Origin: Desulfobacteraceae bacterium
GTDB taxonomy: Bacteria > Desulfobacterota > Desulfobacteria > Desulfobacterales > Desulfobacteraceae
Assembly: GCA_011390435.1 (NCBI GenBank)
Contig: JAABSK010000056.1
Span: 309-12,438 of the forward strand
Direction: 5' to 3'
DNA length: 12,130 bases
Shown here one piece after another: positions 6,019-12,130 of this stretch. The notes under the pieces were generated by a model that had not been told where the DNA came from, searched no databases, and saw only the letters and a list, made by a program, of their open reading frames with translations. A program made the translations under genes and the position numbers. The number at the start of each line of letters is the position of its first letter. Positions within the stretch are counted from its first letter, which is position 1.

Positions 6019-6339
6019 TTATTCAGACGGCTGATGATTCATCTCTTTTTCAAGCAGCTGGATAATTTTTTGATTCTGCTGAATTAAAACATCAAATTTC
6101 AGGATCACCGTGTCCAGCCGGTCATTCAAATCCACATTCTGATCGCTCAGCTGATCCAGCAGTTTTATGGTATATTCACTGCCCAGGGCGATCTGTTCAA
6201 ACAGATAATCCGATCGAACAGATGTGTTCTCTGCCGGCTCCAGGGCTTTGAGTTTTTCTCCATAGGTCTGTGACAGATCAGATGCATGGGTAAGACTGAC
6301 CGCCATCAGGATCAAAATCCCTACGATCACTTGCTTCAT
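6019..6339 (-). CDS. Small secreted coiled-coil protein of unknown function
   Basis: This 106-residue protein starts with a clear signal peptide (MKQVIVGILILMAVSLTHA) with a likely cut after THA at residue 19. The mature chain is almost all helix, with heptad-like spacing in DYLFEQIALGSEYTIKLLDQ and in the stretch from DLNDRLDTVILKFDVLIQQ to the end. A periplasmic coiled coil is expected. There is no Cys and no known enzyme motif. The ATG has a strong AAGGAG about 8 nt upstream and overlaps the preceding pseudopilin stop as ATGA, so it belongs firmly to the operon. By analogy it could be a periplasmic assembly helper or stalk of the pseudopilus machine; this is a guess from context alone. Confidence 0.78.
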   Translation of the reverse strand: MKQVIVGILILMAVSLTHASDLSQTYGEKLKALEPAENTSVRSDYLFEQIALGSEYTIKLLDQLSDQNVDLNDRLDTVILKFDVLIQQNQKIIQLLEKEMNHQPSE

Positions 6340-6806
6340 GGTGAGGACTCCTTTTTTGGGTCGTGCACAAATTTCCAGTCGCTGTATTGCCGGCTGCCGT
6401 CAAAAGATTCATATTCCGGCGGGAAATTGCCTGTTTTCATGGGCAGATCCCGGCTCTGGCTGAAAACCCCCTTGATCCGTCCGCGGCCGTCATAGACAAA
6501 TCCCCATTTTCCCTGTTTTGTCATGGGATCGGAAAAGATCTTTCTCAGATGCCGCCGGGTAACGGGAAACCGGTTGTCCTTGAGCAGGACATTCAGACTT
6601 TCCGGATACTGGCCGGTGCTGCCTGGTGAACTTTTGTAATACGAATCAATGGCAGCGACAATCTGCCCTGCCCGGAAAAAAAGTTCCTGCTCTTTTTCCC
6701 TTTTCACAATGGTGCTCCATTGTTTCTGGACCACCATCAGAGAAGCGGAAATCACAATGATCATCAGCAGGGCTGCCGGATAGGTAAATCCGTTTTCACC
6801 ACTCAT
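6336..6806 (-). CDS. Atypical minor pseudopilin lacking Glu5
   Basis: A 156-residue type IV pilin-like protein. The start chosen is ATG at 6806, giving the short leader MSGENG, then FTYPAALLMIIVISASLMVV as the hydrophobic N-terminal helix. Gly-Phe marks the prepilin peptidase site. Position +5 of the mature chain is Ala, not the near-universal Glu, a trait shared with tip-type minor pseudopilins such as GspK. After the helix comes a QELFFRAGQIVAAIDSYYK segment and a short globular part with DPMTKQGKWGFVYDGRGRI. Near the end is GSRQYSDW, echoing the C-terminal signature of the two preceding pseudopilins. The ATG overlaps the previous stop by 11 bp. An in-frame opening back to 6872 exists but lies inside the previous gene. 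It probably caps or primes the pseudopilus. Confidence 0.82.
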   Translation of the reverse strand: MSGENGFTYPAALLMIIVISASLMVVQKQWSTIVKREKEQELFFRAGQIVAAIDSYYKSSPGSTGQYPESLNVLLKDNRFPVTRRHLRKIFSDPMTKQGKWGFVYDGRGRIKGVFSQSRDLPMKTGNFPPEYESFDGSRQYSDWKFVHDPKKESSP

Positions 6807-7170
6807 TGTACGGAGTTCCATAAAGGCTGACTTTGTTGCTGCCGCTGTGGATATCAAAAATACCGGACACACCGTCTCCTTCCGGCGCCGTCAAAATCCA
6901 GGTATCGGTTTTTCCGGTGAACGGATCCATTGGAACTGCCCGGATATACCGTTTTGAAACCAGGTCTTCCAGGGTCTGGGGATAGTCGCCATGGTCTGCG
7001 TAATATTGATCGATCACATCCCTGATATGAAACAGGGAATTTCGCAGCGAGGCTTCCTTGGCCCGGATGATCGACCGCTGGAAACTGGGGGCTGCAATTG
7101 TTGCAAGAATGCTGATGATGGCGATCACCGTCATCATCTCTATCAATGTAAACCCTTTGGAATTTTTCAT
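6796..7170 (-). CDS. gspG: GspG-like major pseudopilin
   Basis: This 124-residue protein is the shortest and most canonical pilin-like subunit here. The leader is MKNSKG, cut before FTLIEMMTVIAIISILATIA, with Glu5 present. The N-terminal helix continues through AKEASLRNSLFHIRDVIDQYYADHGDYP, a classic GspG segment. It is followed by LEDLVSKRYIRAVPMDPFTG and the C-terminal block GIFDIHSGS ending GTPYNEW. In the GspG family the C-terminal loop binds calcium. It should be the main subunit of the periplasmic pseudopilus. The ATG is one base behind the upstream stop codon and an AGGGA site lies about 10 nt before it. A hybrid pilus/secretion naming is equally possible; the fold assignment is firm. 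Confidence 0.92.
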   Translation of the reverse strand: MKNSKGFTLIEMMTVIAIISILATIAAPSFQRSIIRAKEASLRNSLFHIRDVIDQYYADHGDYPQTLEDLVSKRYIRAVPMDPFTGKTDTWILTAPEGDGVSGIFDIHSGSNKVSLYGTPYNEW

Positions 7171-7171
7171 T

Positions 7172-7651
7172 TTACCAGTCCCTGTAATCGGTTCCGTCCA
7201 GACCCTTTCGATCGCTCAACGAGTAAACATCATAGACATCCTGACCGCCCCACACGCGGCTGTCAGGATCATCTGCATAGGATCTGAGCCCCCACTTTCC
7301 ATCTTCCACCATGGGATCTTTGGGAATTCTGCGTAAAAATTTCTTTTTTTCCCCGGTTGCGGTCTGCAGATCCACTCCGGTCATGAGGGTTTCCAGCGTT
7401 TTGGGATATCCGCTGGCCCCGGGGCTCAACGGAATCACATTCTGATCTGCCAGTTTTTTATACTCATCCAGAGCGGTGCGGATCACCCGCAGGTGGTTTC
7501 GCAGCTCCAGCTCTTTGGTCCGGGTGTAGACCACCTGGGATAACGGCAGAATTCCAGCGGCCAGGATCGAGAGAATGGCCACCGTGGCCAGCATTTCAAT
7601 GAGGGTAAAACCGCTGTTTTTATTTCTGGTACACATAATCCCTGTCAACAA
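7172..7651 (-). CDS. GspG-like pseudopilin, longer paralogue
   Basis: This 159-residue pilin-like protein has the prepilin peptidase site SG before FTLIEMLATVAILSILAAGI, with Glu5 in place. The helix continues to TRTKELELRNHLRVIRTALDEYKKL. The globular part includes YPKTLETLMTGVDL, an RRIPKDPMVEDGKWGLRSY block and a terminal VYDVYSLSDRKGLDGTDYRDW, very close in layout to the next gene. The two are probably old duplicates. Start choice: TTG at 7651 has AAAGGA 8 nt upstream; ATG at 7636 has only a cramped AGGG. Both give acceptable leaders (14 or 9 residues). Either overlaps the secretin gene. It may form part of the pseudopilus shaft or tip. Confidence 0.88.
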   Translation of the reverse strand: MLTGIMCTRNKNSGFTLIEMLATVAILSILAAGILPLSQVVYTRTKELELRNHLRVIRTALDEYKKLADQNVIPLSPGASGYPKTLETLMTGVDLQTATGEKKKFLRRIPKDPMVEDGKWGLRSYADDPDSRVWGGQDVYDVYSLSDRKGLDGTDYRDW

Positions 7652-9761
7652 TATGGATATCCTTTGGAAAGATCTCCAGCTTTAACATTGCCTGACGGGC
7701 ATTCTCTGCCTTTTGATAGGCGTCATACTGCCCGATGAAAACCCGGTGAAAGGTTCCCTTGTTTTCAATCTGAGCCGGCATCACCCAGGCAGAATATCCC
7801 TGAAGCTCATAAAATGCCTTTTTCATCAGGGCATCTGCCTCATCTTTGGAAGAATACACCTGGATGCTGAAATACTGATCCGTGGGCAGAAAGATGTCTG
7901 TCTGAAGACGTGCAATATAGTCATTATCCGGTATATCGTTGTAATCGGTCTGCTTCCGGATCTTCTCTTCCATGGGCACTTCCTGGCTGACCGATTCTTC
8001 CGTTCCGGACCAGAAGGCGGCAATCTCCTTTTCCGGGACATCCTGGGCCCGGATGATCACCGGTGTAATGGTCATGAGGATGTCGGTTTTAATATTTTCC
8101 GAGTTCTCAGATGAAAAAAGCCGTCCCATGACCGGAACATCGCCAAAGAGGGGGATTCTCTGGTAAGTGGCCCGGTCTTCATCCTCGATCAGCCCGCCGA
8201 TAATTACGCTGTCACCGTCATTGACGGTCAGTACCGTACTGGTGCTTCGGGTCTTGATCGCAAACTGGGGGTCATCCGTCGTACCCACATTATTGCCCAG
8301 GGCACTGATTTCAATGCTCAGCGTCAAGGTAACCTGCCCGAACATGTTGATCACCGGTTCCGTCACCAGCTTCACCCCCACATCCTGGTACAGAAAATCA
8401 TACGTGGTGGTGCCGTCGGTCTGAACCTTGCGGTTGGACCGCAACGGCACTTTCTCACCGATCAGGATCGAGGCCTTTTCAGAGCTGCTCACCCGCACCT
8501 GGGGCTTGGCCAGAATCCGGGTGTCCCCGTCTTTTTTCAGCAGTTTCAAGGTGGCGGTGGGCAGCGACAGGTACAGCTCATTGCTGGTGATCCTGCTGAT
8601 ATCCTTGATCGATCCCAGAGTGGCCAGGCCGAAATTGGTGTCATTGTCAATGCCGGAGCTGGTTTCACTGATGCCAAAAGTGATGCTCTCGGAAATGGAA
8701 AGCCCCAGGTCCTTTTCCCTTTTCCGGGACACCTCCATGATTTCCACGTTCAGCACCAGTTCAGAAGGGGTCCGGTCGTTGGCTTTGATAATCCTGCCGG
8801 CGCTGTCAACGCTCTCTTTTGACCCCCGTATGGTCACGGCATTGAGTTTCTCGTTGGCGATGATGTCTTTGGATTTCAGGATCTTGGTCAGAATCGCCAC
8901 TGCATCCTTGGATTTTAAATATGACAGATAAAATGTCTTAACGTACAGGTCATCATATTCCTTGGCCTTGGCAGGCGTGTCCGGATAGATCAGCATGGTT
9001 TTGCGATTGATCATTTTGGCTTTAAGGGAATTGGTCTTTAAAATCACCTCCAGAAACCGGTCAAAACTGACATCCGTCATGAAAAGCGTCACCGGTGTTT
9101 CCTTGACATCTTTGTCAAAGATAAAATTGATCCCGCTGATTTTGGAGAGAATTTCAAAAACATTCAGCACCGGTGTTTTCTTAAACTTCAAGGAGATCGG
9201 GTCGTTTGACCGCAAATCCAGCCGGAACCGGGACAGCGCTTCCGGATGTTTCTTGAATTTTTCCAGTGCAGCAACCGCTTCCTGGTTCTCCGAATCCAGC
9301 TGGACTGCTTTTTGAAAAGATGTTTTTGCCCCTTCATAATCCCCGGTCCGGATCTGTTTTTCCCCTTTTTCAGTGTAATAGGCAGATTCTTTCATCCGCT
9401 TGGTCTGGTCGATCAGCTCAATCGCTCTGTGGTTGGAAGAATAAAATGCAATGCTGACCTGGAGTTCTTCAATGGCTTCTTTATAAAATTTGTTGGATAT
9501 CAGCTCCATGGCCTTTCGCATATGGGCCAGGGACGCTTTTTGTTTGGCATCGTTGAGCCGCAGCTGGAGGTCAAGGTTGTCCGGGTCTTCCTGAAGGGCC
9601 ATGTTGTAACGTTCAACCGCTGCATCAAAATCCTTTTCCACGGCAAACTGTTCTGCTTTGATCTGGTTGGCATTCTTCGATGCGCATCCGTGAAGCAGCG
9701 CTGCTGCCAGCACCAGGGCAATTAACATGACCCCTGATCCCCACCCCTTTTTATTCATCAT
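7620..9761 (-). CDS. Lipoprotein secretin (GspD/PilQ-like) with TPR and SPOR domains
   Basis: A 713-residue outer-membrane pore subunit. Lipobox LHGC with Cys26 shows that it is a lipoprotein, so it may reach the outer membrane without a pilotin (liposecretin). Residues about 30-165 form three TPR-like helical pairs (for example YTEKGEKQIRTGDYEGAKTS). Then come an STN/N0 domain (about 190-260), one N1-type ring domain (about 272-335), and the secretin core (about 336-571) with VGVKLVTEPVIN, NDGDSVIIGGLIEDE and IPLFGDVPVMGRLFS. After a linker, residues about 627-705 form a SPOR domain (YFSIQVYSSKDEADALMKK, FHRVFIGQYDAYQKAENARQ), which in other proteins binds denuded peptidoglycan glycans. SPOR stands where other secretins carry the S domain. 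The start ATG ATG at 9761 has GAGGGAG upstream and overlaps the previous gene by 11 bp. No AMIN domain is visible. Confidence 0.93.
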   Translation of the reverse strand: MMNKKGWGSGVMLIALVLAAALLHGCASKNANQIKAEQFAVEKDFDAAVERYNMALQEDPDNLDLQLRLNDAKQKASLAHMRKAMELISNKFYKEAIEELQVSIAFYSSNHRAIELIDQTKRMKESAYYTEKGEKQIRTGDYEGAKTSFQKAVQLDSENQEAVAALEKFKKHPEALSRFRLDLRSNDPISLKFKKTPVLNVFEILSKISGINFIFDKDVKETPVTLFMTDVSFDRFLEVILKTNSLKAKMINRKTMLIYPDTPAKAKEYDDLYVKTFYLSYLKSKDAVAILTKILKSKDIIANEKLNAVTIRGSKESVDSAGRIIKANDRTPSELVLNVEIMEVSRKREKDLGLSISESITFGISETSSGIDNDTNFGLATLGSIKDISRITSNELYLSLPTATLKLLKKDGDTRILAKPQVRVSSSEKASILIGEKVPLRSNRKVQTDGTTTYDFLYQDVGVKLVTEPVINMFGQVTLTLSIEISALGNNVGTTDDPQFAIKTRSTSTVLTVNDGDSVIIGGLIEDEDRATYQRIPLFGDVPVMGRLFSSENSENIKTDILMTITPVIIRAQDVPEKEIAAFWSGTEESVSQEVPMEEKIRKQTDYNDIPDNDYIARLQTDIFLPTDQYFSIQVYSSKDEADALMKKAFYELQGYSAWVMPAQIENKGTFHRVFIGQYDAYQKAENARQAMLKLEIFPKDIHIVDRDYVYQK

Positions 9762-10329
9762 TGAACTCCCTCATATCCAGATGGAATGTTTCATTCAGAT
9801 CCAAGGCCTTGATCGTCAAATAGTGATCCTGGATATCTTCAATTAAAAATTTCCCGTCGATCCGATCGCCCTGCTTTGCCACAAGAACCAGTTTGTTTTT
9901 GGCAAGAAAAACCGATGTATGCTCCCGGGTTTGATACACCCCGTACCAGGTATAGGAGGTCAGATACTCCCGGATTCCGGCGATCAGTGCCTCACGCGAT
10001 ACCGCCTCATCCTGCTGTGCCGATGTGGTTTTTGCCGCAACCGTTGCCGGCGGTTTGATCTTCTTCCGGGTCTTTTCAGGCGGCTGATAAACGGAAAACA
10101 GGTTCTGATGCATTTTTGCCGATGCCGCAGGACGGTTGAGAAACTGCTGGATCATTGCATCACCCCGGGGTGCCAGGCCGGTTTTTTCCGGCGGCACTGC
10201 TGGCTGCCCGGTATGGGTCAGCTGATCCACTTCCTGATGAACAAACGGGTTAAGTACCCGGTAAACCACACTGATGATCAAAAGAATCAAAACAGCAATC
10301 AACACAATGGTTTTCCGATCCGCTTTCAT
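9751..10329 (-). CDS. pilP: PilP/GspC-like inner-membrane connector
   Basis: This 192-residue bitopic protein has a short cytoplasmic start, one membrane helix (about 7-25, KTIVLIAVLILLIISVVYRV), a long Pro-rich flexible periplasmic region (about 30-110), and a C-terminal small beta domain (about 118-188: YTWYGVYQ, SVFLAKNKLVLVAKQGDRIDGKFLIEDIQDHYLTI). This is the layout of GspC/PilP proteins, which link the inner-membrane platform to the N0 domain of the secretin. The secretin gene follows directly with an 11-bp overlap, which supports the pairing. The start overlaps the previous stop as ATGA. GspC and PilP cannot be told apart by eye. Confidence 0.8.
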   Translation of the reverse strand: MKADRKTIVLIAVLILLIISVVYRVLNPFVHQEVDQLTHTGQPAVPPEKTGLAPRGDAMIQQFLNRPAASAKMHQNLFSVYQPPEKTRKKIKPPATVAAKTTSAQQDEAVSREALIAGIREYLTSYTWYGVYQTREHTSVFLAKNKLVLVAKQGDRIDGKFLIEDIQDHYLTIKALDLNETFHLDMREFNDE

Positions 10330-10856
10330 ACCTGCCCCTGTTTTTTAAAAAACGCCACCAGCTCCAGTGTCATCTGCAGTTTGTCTGAAGGTTCTTTTTC
10401 CCGGGCAATCTGAACCGCATCAATATAGACCAGTCCGTCAAGATTCTGAAGATCAACCAGAAGCTGTTTCATTCTGCTGTACGTCCCGGTGACACGTATC
10501 CGGGTGCTGTAGGCAACCAGGTCGGGATGCCCGCTGTCCTGCGGCACAAACACCAGGCTGTCTTTCACATCAAGGCTGTTTTGATCGGTCAGTGTCCGGA
10601 CAGAAGCTGCATACCAGGTAAACATCACTGCTTCAGGAATCTGCTGGAGCAGCAGCTGGATACTGTCTGCCCTGCGGTCAGTCTTTTCAGGTGACTGCTC
10701 CGCTGTCCGGGCCATGTCGGTTCTGACAGACGCAACTGTTTTCTGCAGGGTTTTAATGGTGTCATGCTGCTGACCAATGCCATAAACCCTGACGATATAA
10801 TTGCCGAAAATCACCAGGCAGCAGACCAGCAATATGACTTTATATTTTCGGGCCAT
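10326..10856 (-). CDS. pilO: PilO/GspM-like inner-membrane platform protein
   Basis: A 176-residue bitopic protein with one membrane helix near the N-terminus (KVILLVCCLVIFGNYIVRVY), a helical stretch (about 30-75: HDTIKTLQKTVASVRTDMARTAEQ), and a ferredoxin-like periplasmic domain with TRIRVTGTYSRMKQLLVDLQNLDGLVYIDAVQIAR, a PilO hallmark. PilO pairs with PilN to form the periplasmic scaffold around the pseudopilus. The start chosen is ATG at 10856 because AGGTGA precedes it by 7-8 nt; a GTG three codons earlier (10865) is less well placed. It overlaps the upstream gene by 17 bp and ends in a 4-bp overlap with the next gene. Gene order supports the call as much as the sequence does. Confidence 0.8.
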   Translation of the reverse strand: MARKYKVILLVCCLVIFGNYIVRVYGIGQQHDTIKTLQKTVASVRTDMARTAEQSPEKTDRRADSIQLLLQQIPEAVMFTWYAASVRTLTDQNSLDVKDSLVFVPQDSGHPDLVAYSTRIRVTGTYSRMKQLLVDLQNLDGLVYIDAVQIAREKEPSDKLQMTLELVAFFKKQGQV

Positions 10857-11388
10857 TGCCGTCACCTGCCTGCATCAGGGTTAATTCAAATGCAATCTGC
10901 CGGTTTTCAAGGATCTCCTGCCGGGACAGATGCACGGTAAACACAGGGGAGCGGTCCAGATCAACAATAAACCGGGAAACCGCATCCACATCATGGGACC
11001 TGCCGCTGATACGCACCGTATCCAGGTTCTGTGCAAAAACCACTGCATCGATATCCAGCGTTTCCGGCTTGATCCGCTCAAGTTCCGTCAGGATCTGCGG
11101 CAGCGGAAACACCGCCTTTTTCACAATCGGTGAAAAAAACGCCAGGTTTTCTGCACGTTTTGCTGAATCCGTGTCCGGGGGTTCCGGCATACGGTTTTCC
11201 CGGGCACGGGCACTGATCTGTGCCATCCGCATCTCATACGTGTCAATCACACGGGAGTTGGCAATATAATCATAGGCATTCAACACGGTTACTGCACAGG
11301 CTGCAACCACGAGCACCGCAACCAGTGCCTTGACACGTCTGTTTCGGATGCCCCTGGTTGCCGTCAGGTTGATGTTGACAGGTTTCAT
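10840..11388 (-). CDS. pilN: PilN/GspL-C-terminal-like inner-membrane protein
   Basis: This 182-residue bitopic protein begins MKPVNINLTATRG: the NINL box near the N-terminus is the PilN motif that docks onto PilM. One membrane helix follows (about 20-44, VKALVAVLVVAACAVTVLNAYDYI), then a helical linker and a periplasmic ferredoxin-like domain (about 95-170) with LDTVRISGRSHDVDAVSRFIVDLD, the usual PilN repeat of strand-turn-helix. It should tie cytoplasmic PilM to the periplasmic PilO. The ATG is 6 bp behind the pilM stop codon; the best ribosome binding site, AGGGGA, is rather distant. The 3' end overlaps pilO by 17 bp. Confidence 0.84.
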   Translation of the reverse strand: MKPVNINLTATRGIRNRRVKALVAVLVVAACAVTVLNAYDYIANSRVIDTYEMRMAQISARARENRMPEPPDTDSAKRAENLAFFSPIVKKAVFPLPQILTELERIKPETLDIDAVVFAQNLDTVRISGRSHDVDAVSRFIVDLDRSPVFTVHLSRQEILENRQIAFELTLMQAGDGNGPKI

Positions 11389-11394
11389 CGGTTG

Positions 11395-12130
11395 TTAAAT
11401 CCCCTGTGCTGCGCCAATGGCGCTGGTGTAAAAATGCAGGGGTTTGTTTTCCGGGCGGCTCACAAATGTCTTGTCAAACCCGATCAGCTGTTTTTCCTCG
11501 ATAATATGAAACTCCAGATTTTCAATATCAGTGAGAACCTGCCCCATCTGGGCGCCGGATTTGATGTGCGAGGCGATATAAAACCGCTCAATGGCAAAAT
11601 CCGGGTGTTCTGCATTGTAATACTGGATCAGAAGATCCGTATCATTGATGGCACTGCCGCTATGACCGCTGAGCAGTCCTTTTTTGATGGTTTTATAAAA
11701 AACAGGGCTGCCATCCAGAAACACAAAAATATTCACAAATTCATCAAACATGCCCAGAAAAGCGACATTTCCGTCTTCAGGAACCTTCTGCGAATAAAAA
11801 TCAAACTGGGCAAGACCGGCAGGAGAAATCATCTTCGGACGGATACCTGCCTGCTGGAACGCGGCTTCATATTGAACCATCACCGGTTCCATGGCCATGG
11901 CAATCAGGAAAACAAAACTGCCGGCCAGATTCTTTCCCATGGGTTTCCAGGAAATCCGCAATTCATCTTCAGACAGGTTCAATGACGTGGTGATATCCCA
12001 CACGATCATTTCATGGGTCTGCTCAGGATCACCTGGCAGTTCGGGAAATGTCTTGATCACAACTTTGATGCAGGTGTCAGGCAGCGCAATTCCCGCGGTT
12101 GCACTGCCGGTGTCCCCGCAGCACTTTTTC
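11395..12130 (-). CDS. pilM: PilM-like actin-fold protein, 5' end outside the window
   Basis: Frame open from the window's right edge to the stop at 11395; about 244 residues are visible. The visible N-terminal part reads TAGIALPDTCIKVVIKTFPELP, followed by a helical WDITTSLNLSEDELRISWKPM, the middle block of PilM proteins. Later segments SPAGLAQFDFYSQ, GNVAFLGMFDEFVNIFVFLDG, FYIASHIKSGA and the ending FYTSAIGAAQGI also fit. PilM is a cytoplasmic actin-like ATP-binding protein that binds the PilN tail and couples the assembly ATPase to the inner-membrane scaffold. The first nucleotide-binding loop lies beyond the window. A GTG inside (12060) is not the true start, since clear PilM sequence precedes it. 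The pilN gene follows after 6 bp. Confidence 0.83.
   Translation of the reverse strand, partial: KKCCGDTGSATAGIALPDTCIKVVIKTFPELPGDPEQTHEMIVWDITTSLNLSEDELRISWKPMGKNLAGSFVFLIAMAMEPVMVQYEAAFQQAGIRPKMISPAGLAQFDFYSQKVPEDGNVAFLGMFDEFVNIFVFLDGSPVFYKTIKKGLLSGHSGSAINDTDLLIQYYNAEHPDFAIERFYIASHIKSGAQMGQVLTDIENLEFHIIEEKQLIGFDKTFVSRPENKPLHFYTSAIGAAQGI

Noticed and set aside
8428..8931. Plus-strand frame of 167 residues opposite the secretin
   Set aside because: Antisense to the conserved secretin core; Ser/Leu-rich shadow with no motif or ribosome binding site.

Overview
The window reads as chromosomal DNA of a Gram-negative, sulfate-reducer-like deltaproteobacterium (Desulfobacterota, most likely a Desulfobacterales member). 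This placement is inferred from protein style: liposecretin, GspG-like pseudopilins ending in Y-x-(D/E)-W, a Cache-PAS-histidine kinase-receiver hybrid, and moderate GC. No rRNA or other marker gene confirms it. All convincing genes lie on the minus strand, so transcription runs from the right end to the left end.

Right and central part (12130 down to 4300): one tightly packed gene string, probably a single operon that begins outside the window. Order of transcription: pilM-like (5' end cut off), pilN-like, pilO-like, pilP/gspC-like, a lipoprotein secretin with TPR and SPOR domains, three pseudopilins, a small secreted coiled-coil protein, a metallophosphoesterase with a CxxCH motif, a lipoprotein with a probable beta-sandwich, and a small conserved hypothetical protein. 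Most junctions overlap by 4-17 bp or are separated by 1-6 bp; only the last gap is about 60 bp. The first eight genes form the membrane platform, outer-membrane pore and pseudopilus of a type IV pilus/type II secretion-like machine. The assembly ATPase, the platform protein and the prepilin peptidase are not in the window. The last four genes are unusual passengers that may be accessory parts or substrates.

Middle-left part (4106 down to 1450): a small KH-domain RNA-binding protein (KhpA type), then a large membrane hybrid histidine kinase. Directly after the kinase stop codon, in the same frame, lie about 43 codons of a Fis-type helix-turn-helix. They are the only visible remains of an NtrC-type, sigma54-dependent response regulator.

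Left part (1317 down to 1): two ATTCCTG-based dyad sites lie 100-140 bp upstream of an almost perfect sigma54 promoter, which drives a short receiver-like protein lacking the phosphorylation residues. After a probable terminator comes a HigB/HigA-type toxin-antitoxin pair, whose promoter appears to give a leaderless toxin transcript. No tRNA, rRNA, CRISPR array, insertion sequence or origin was seen.
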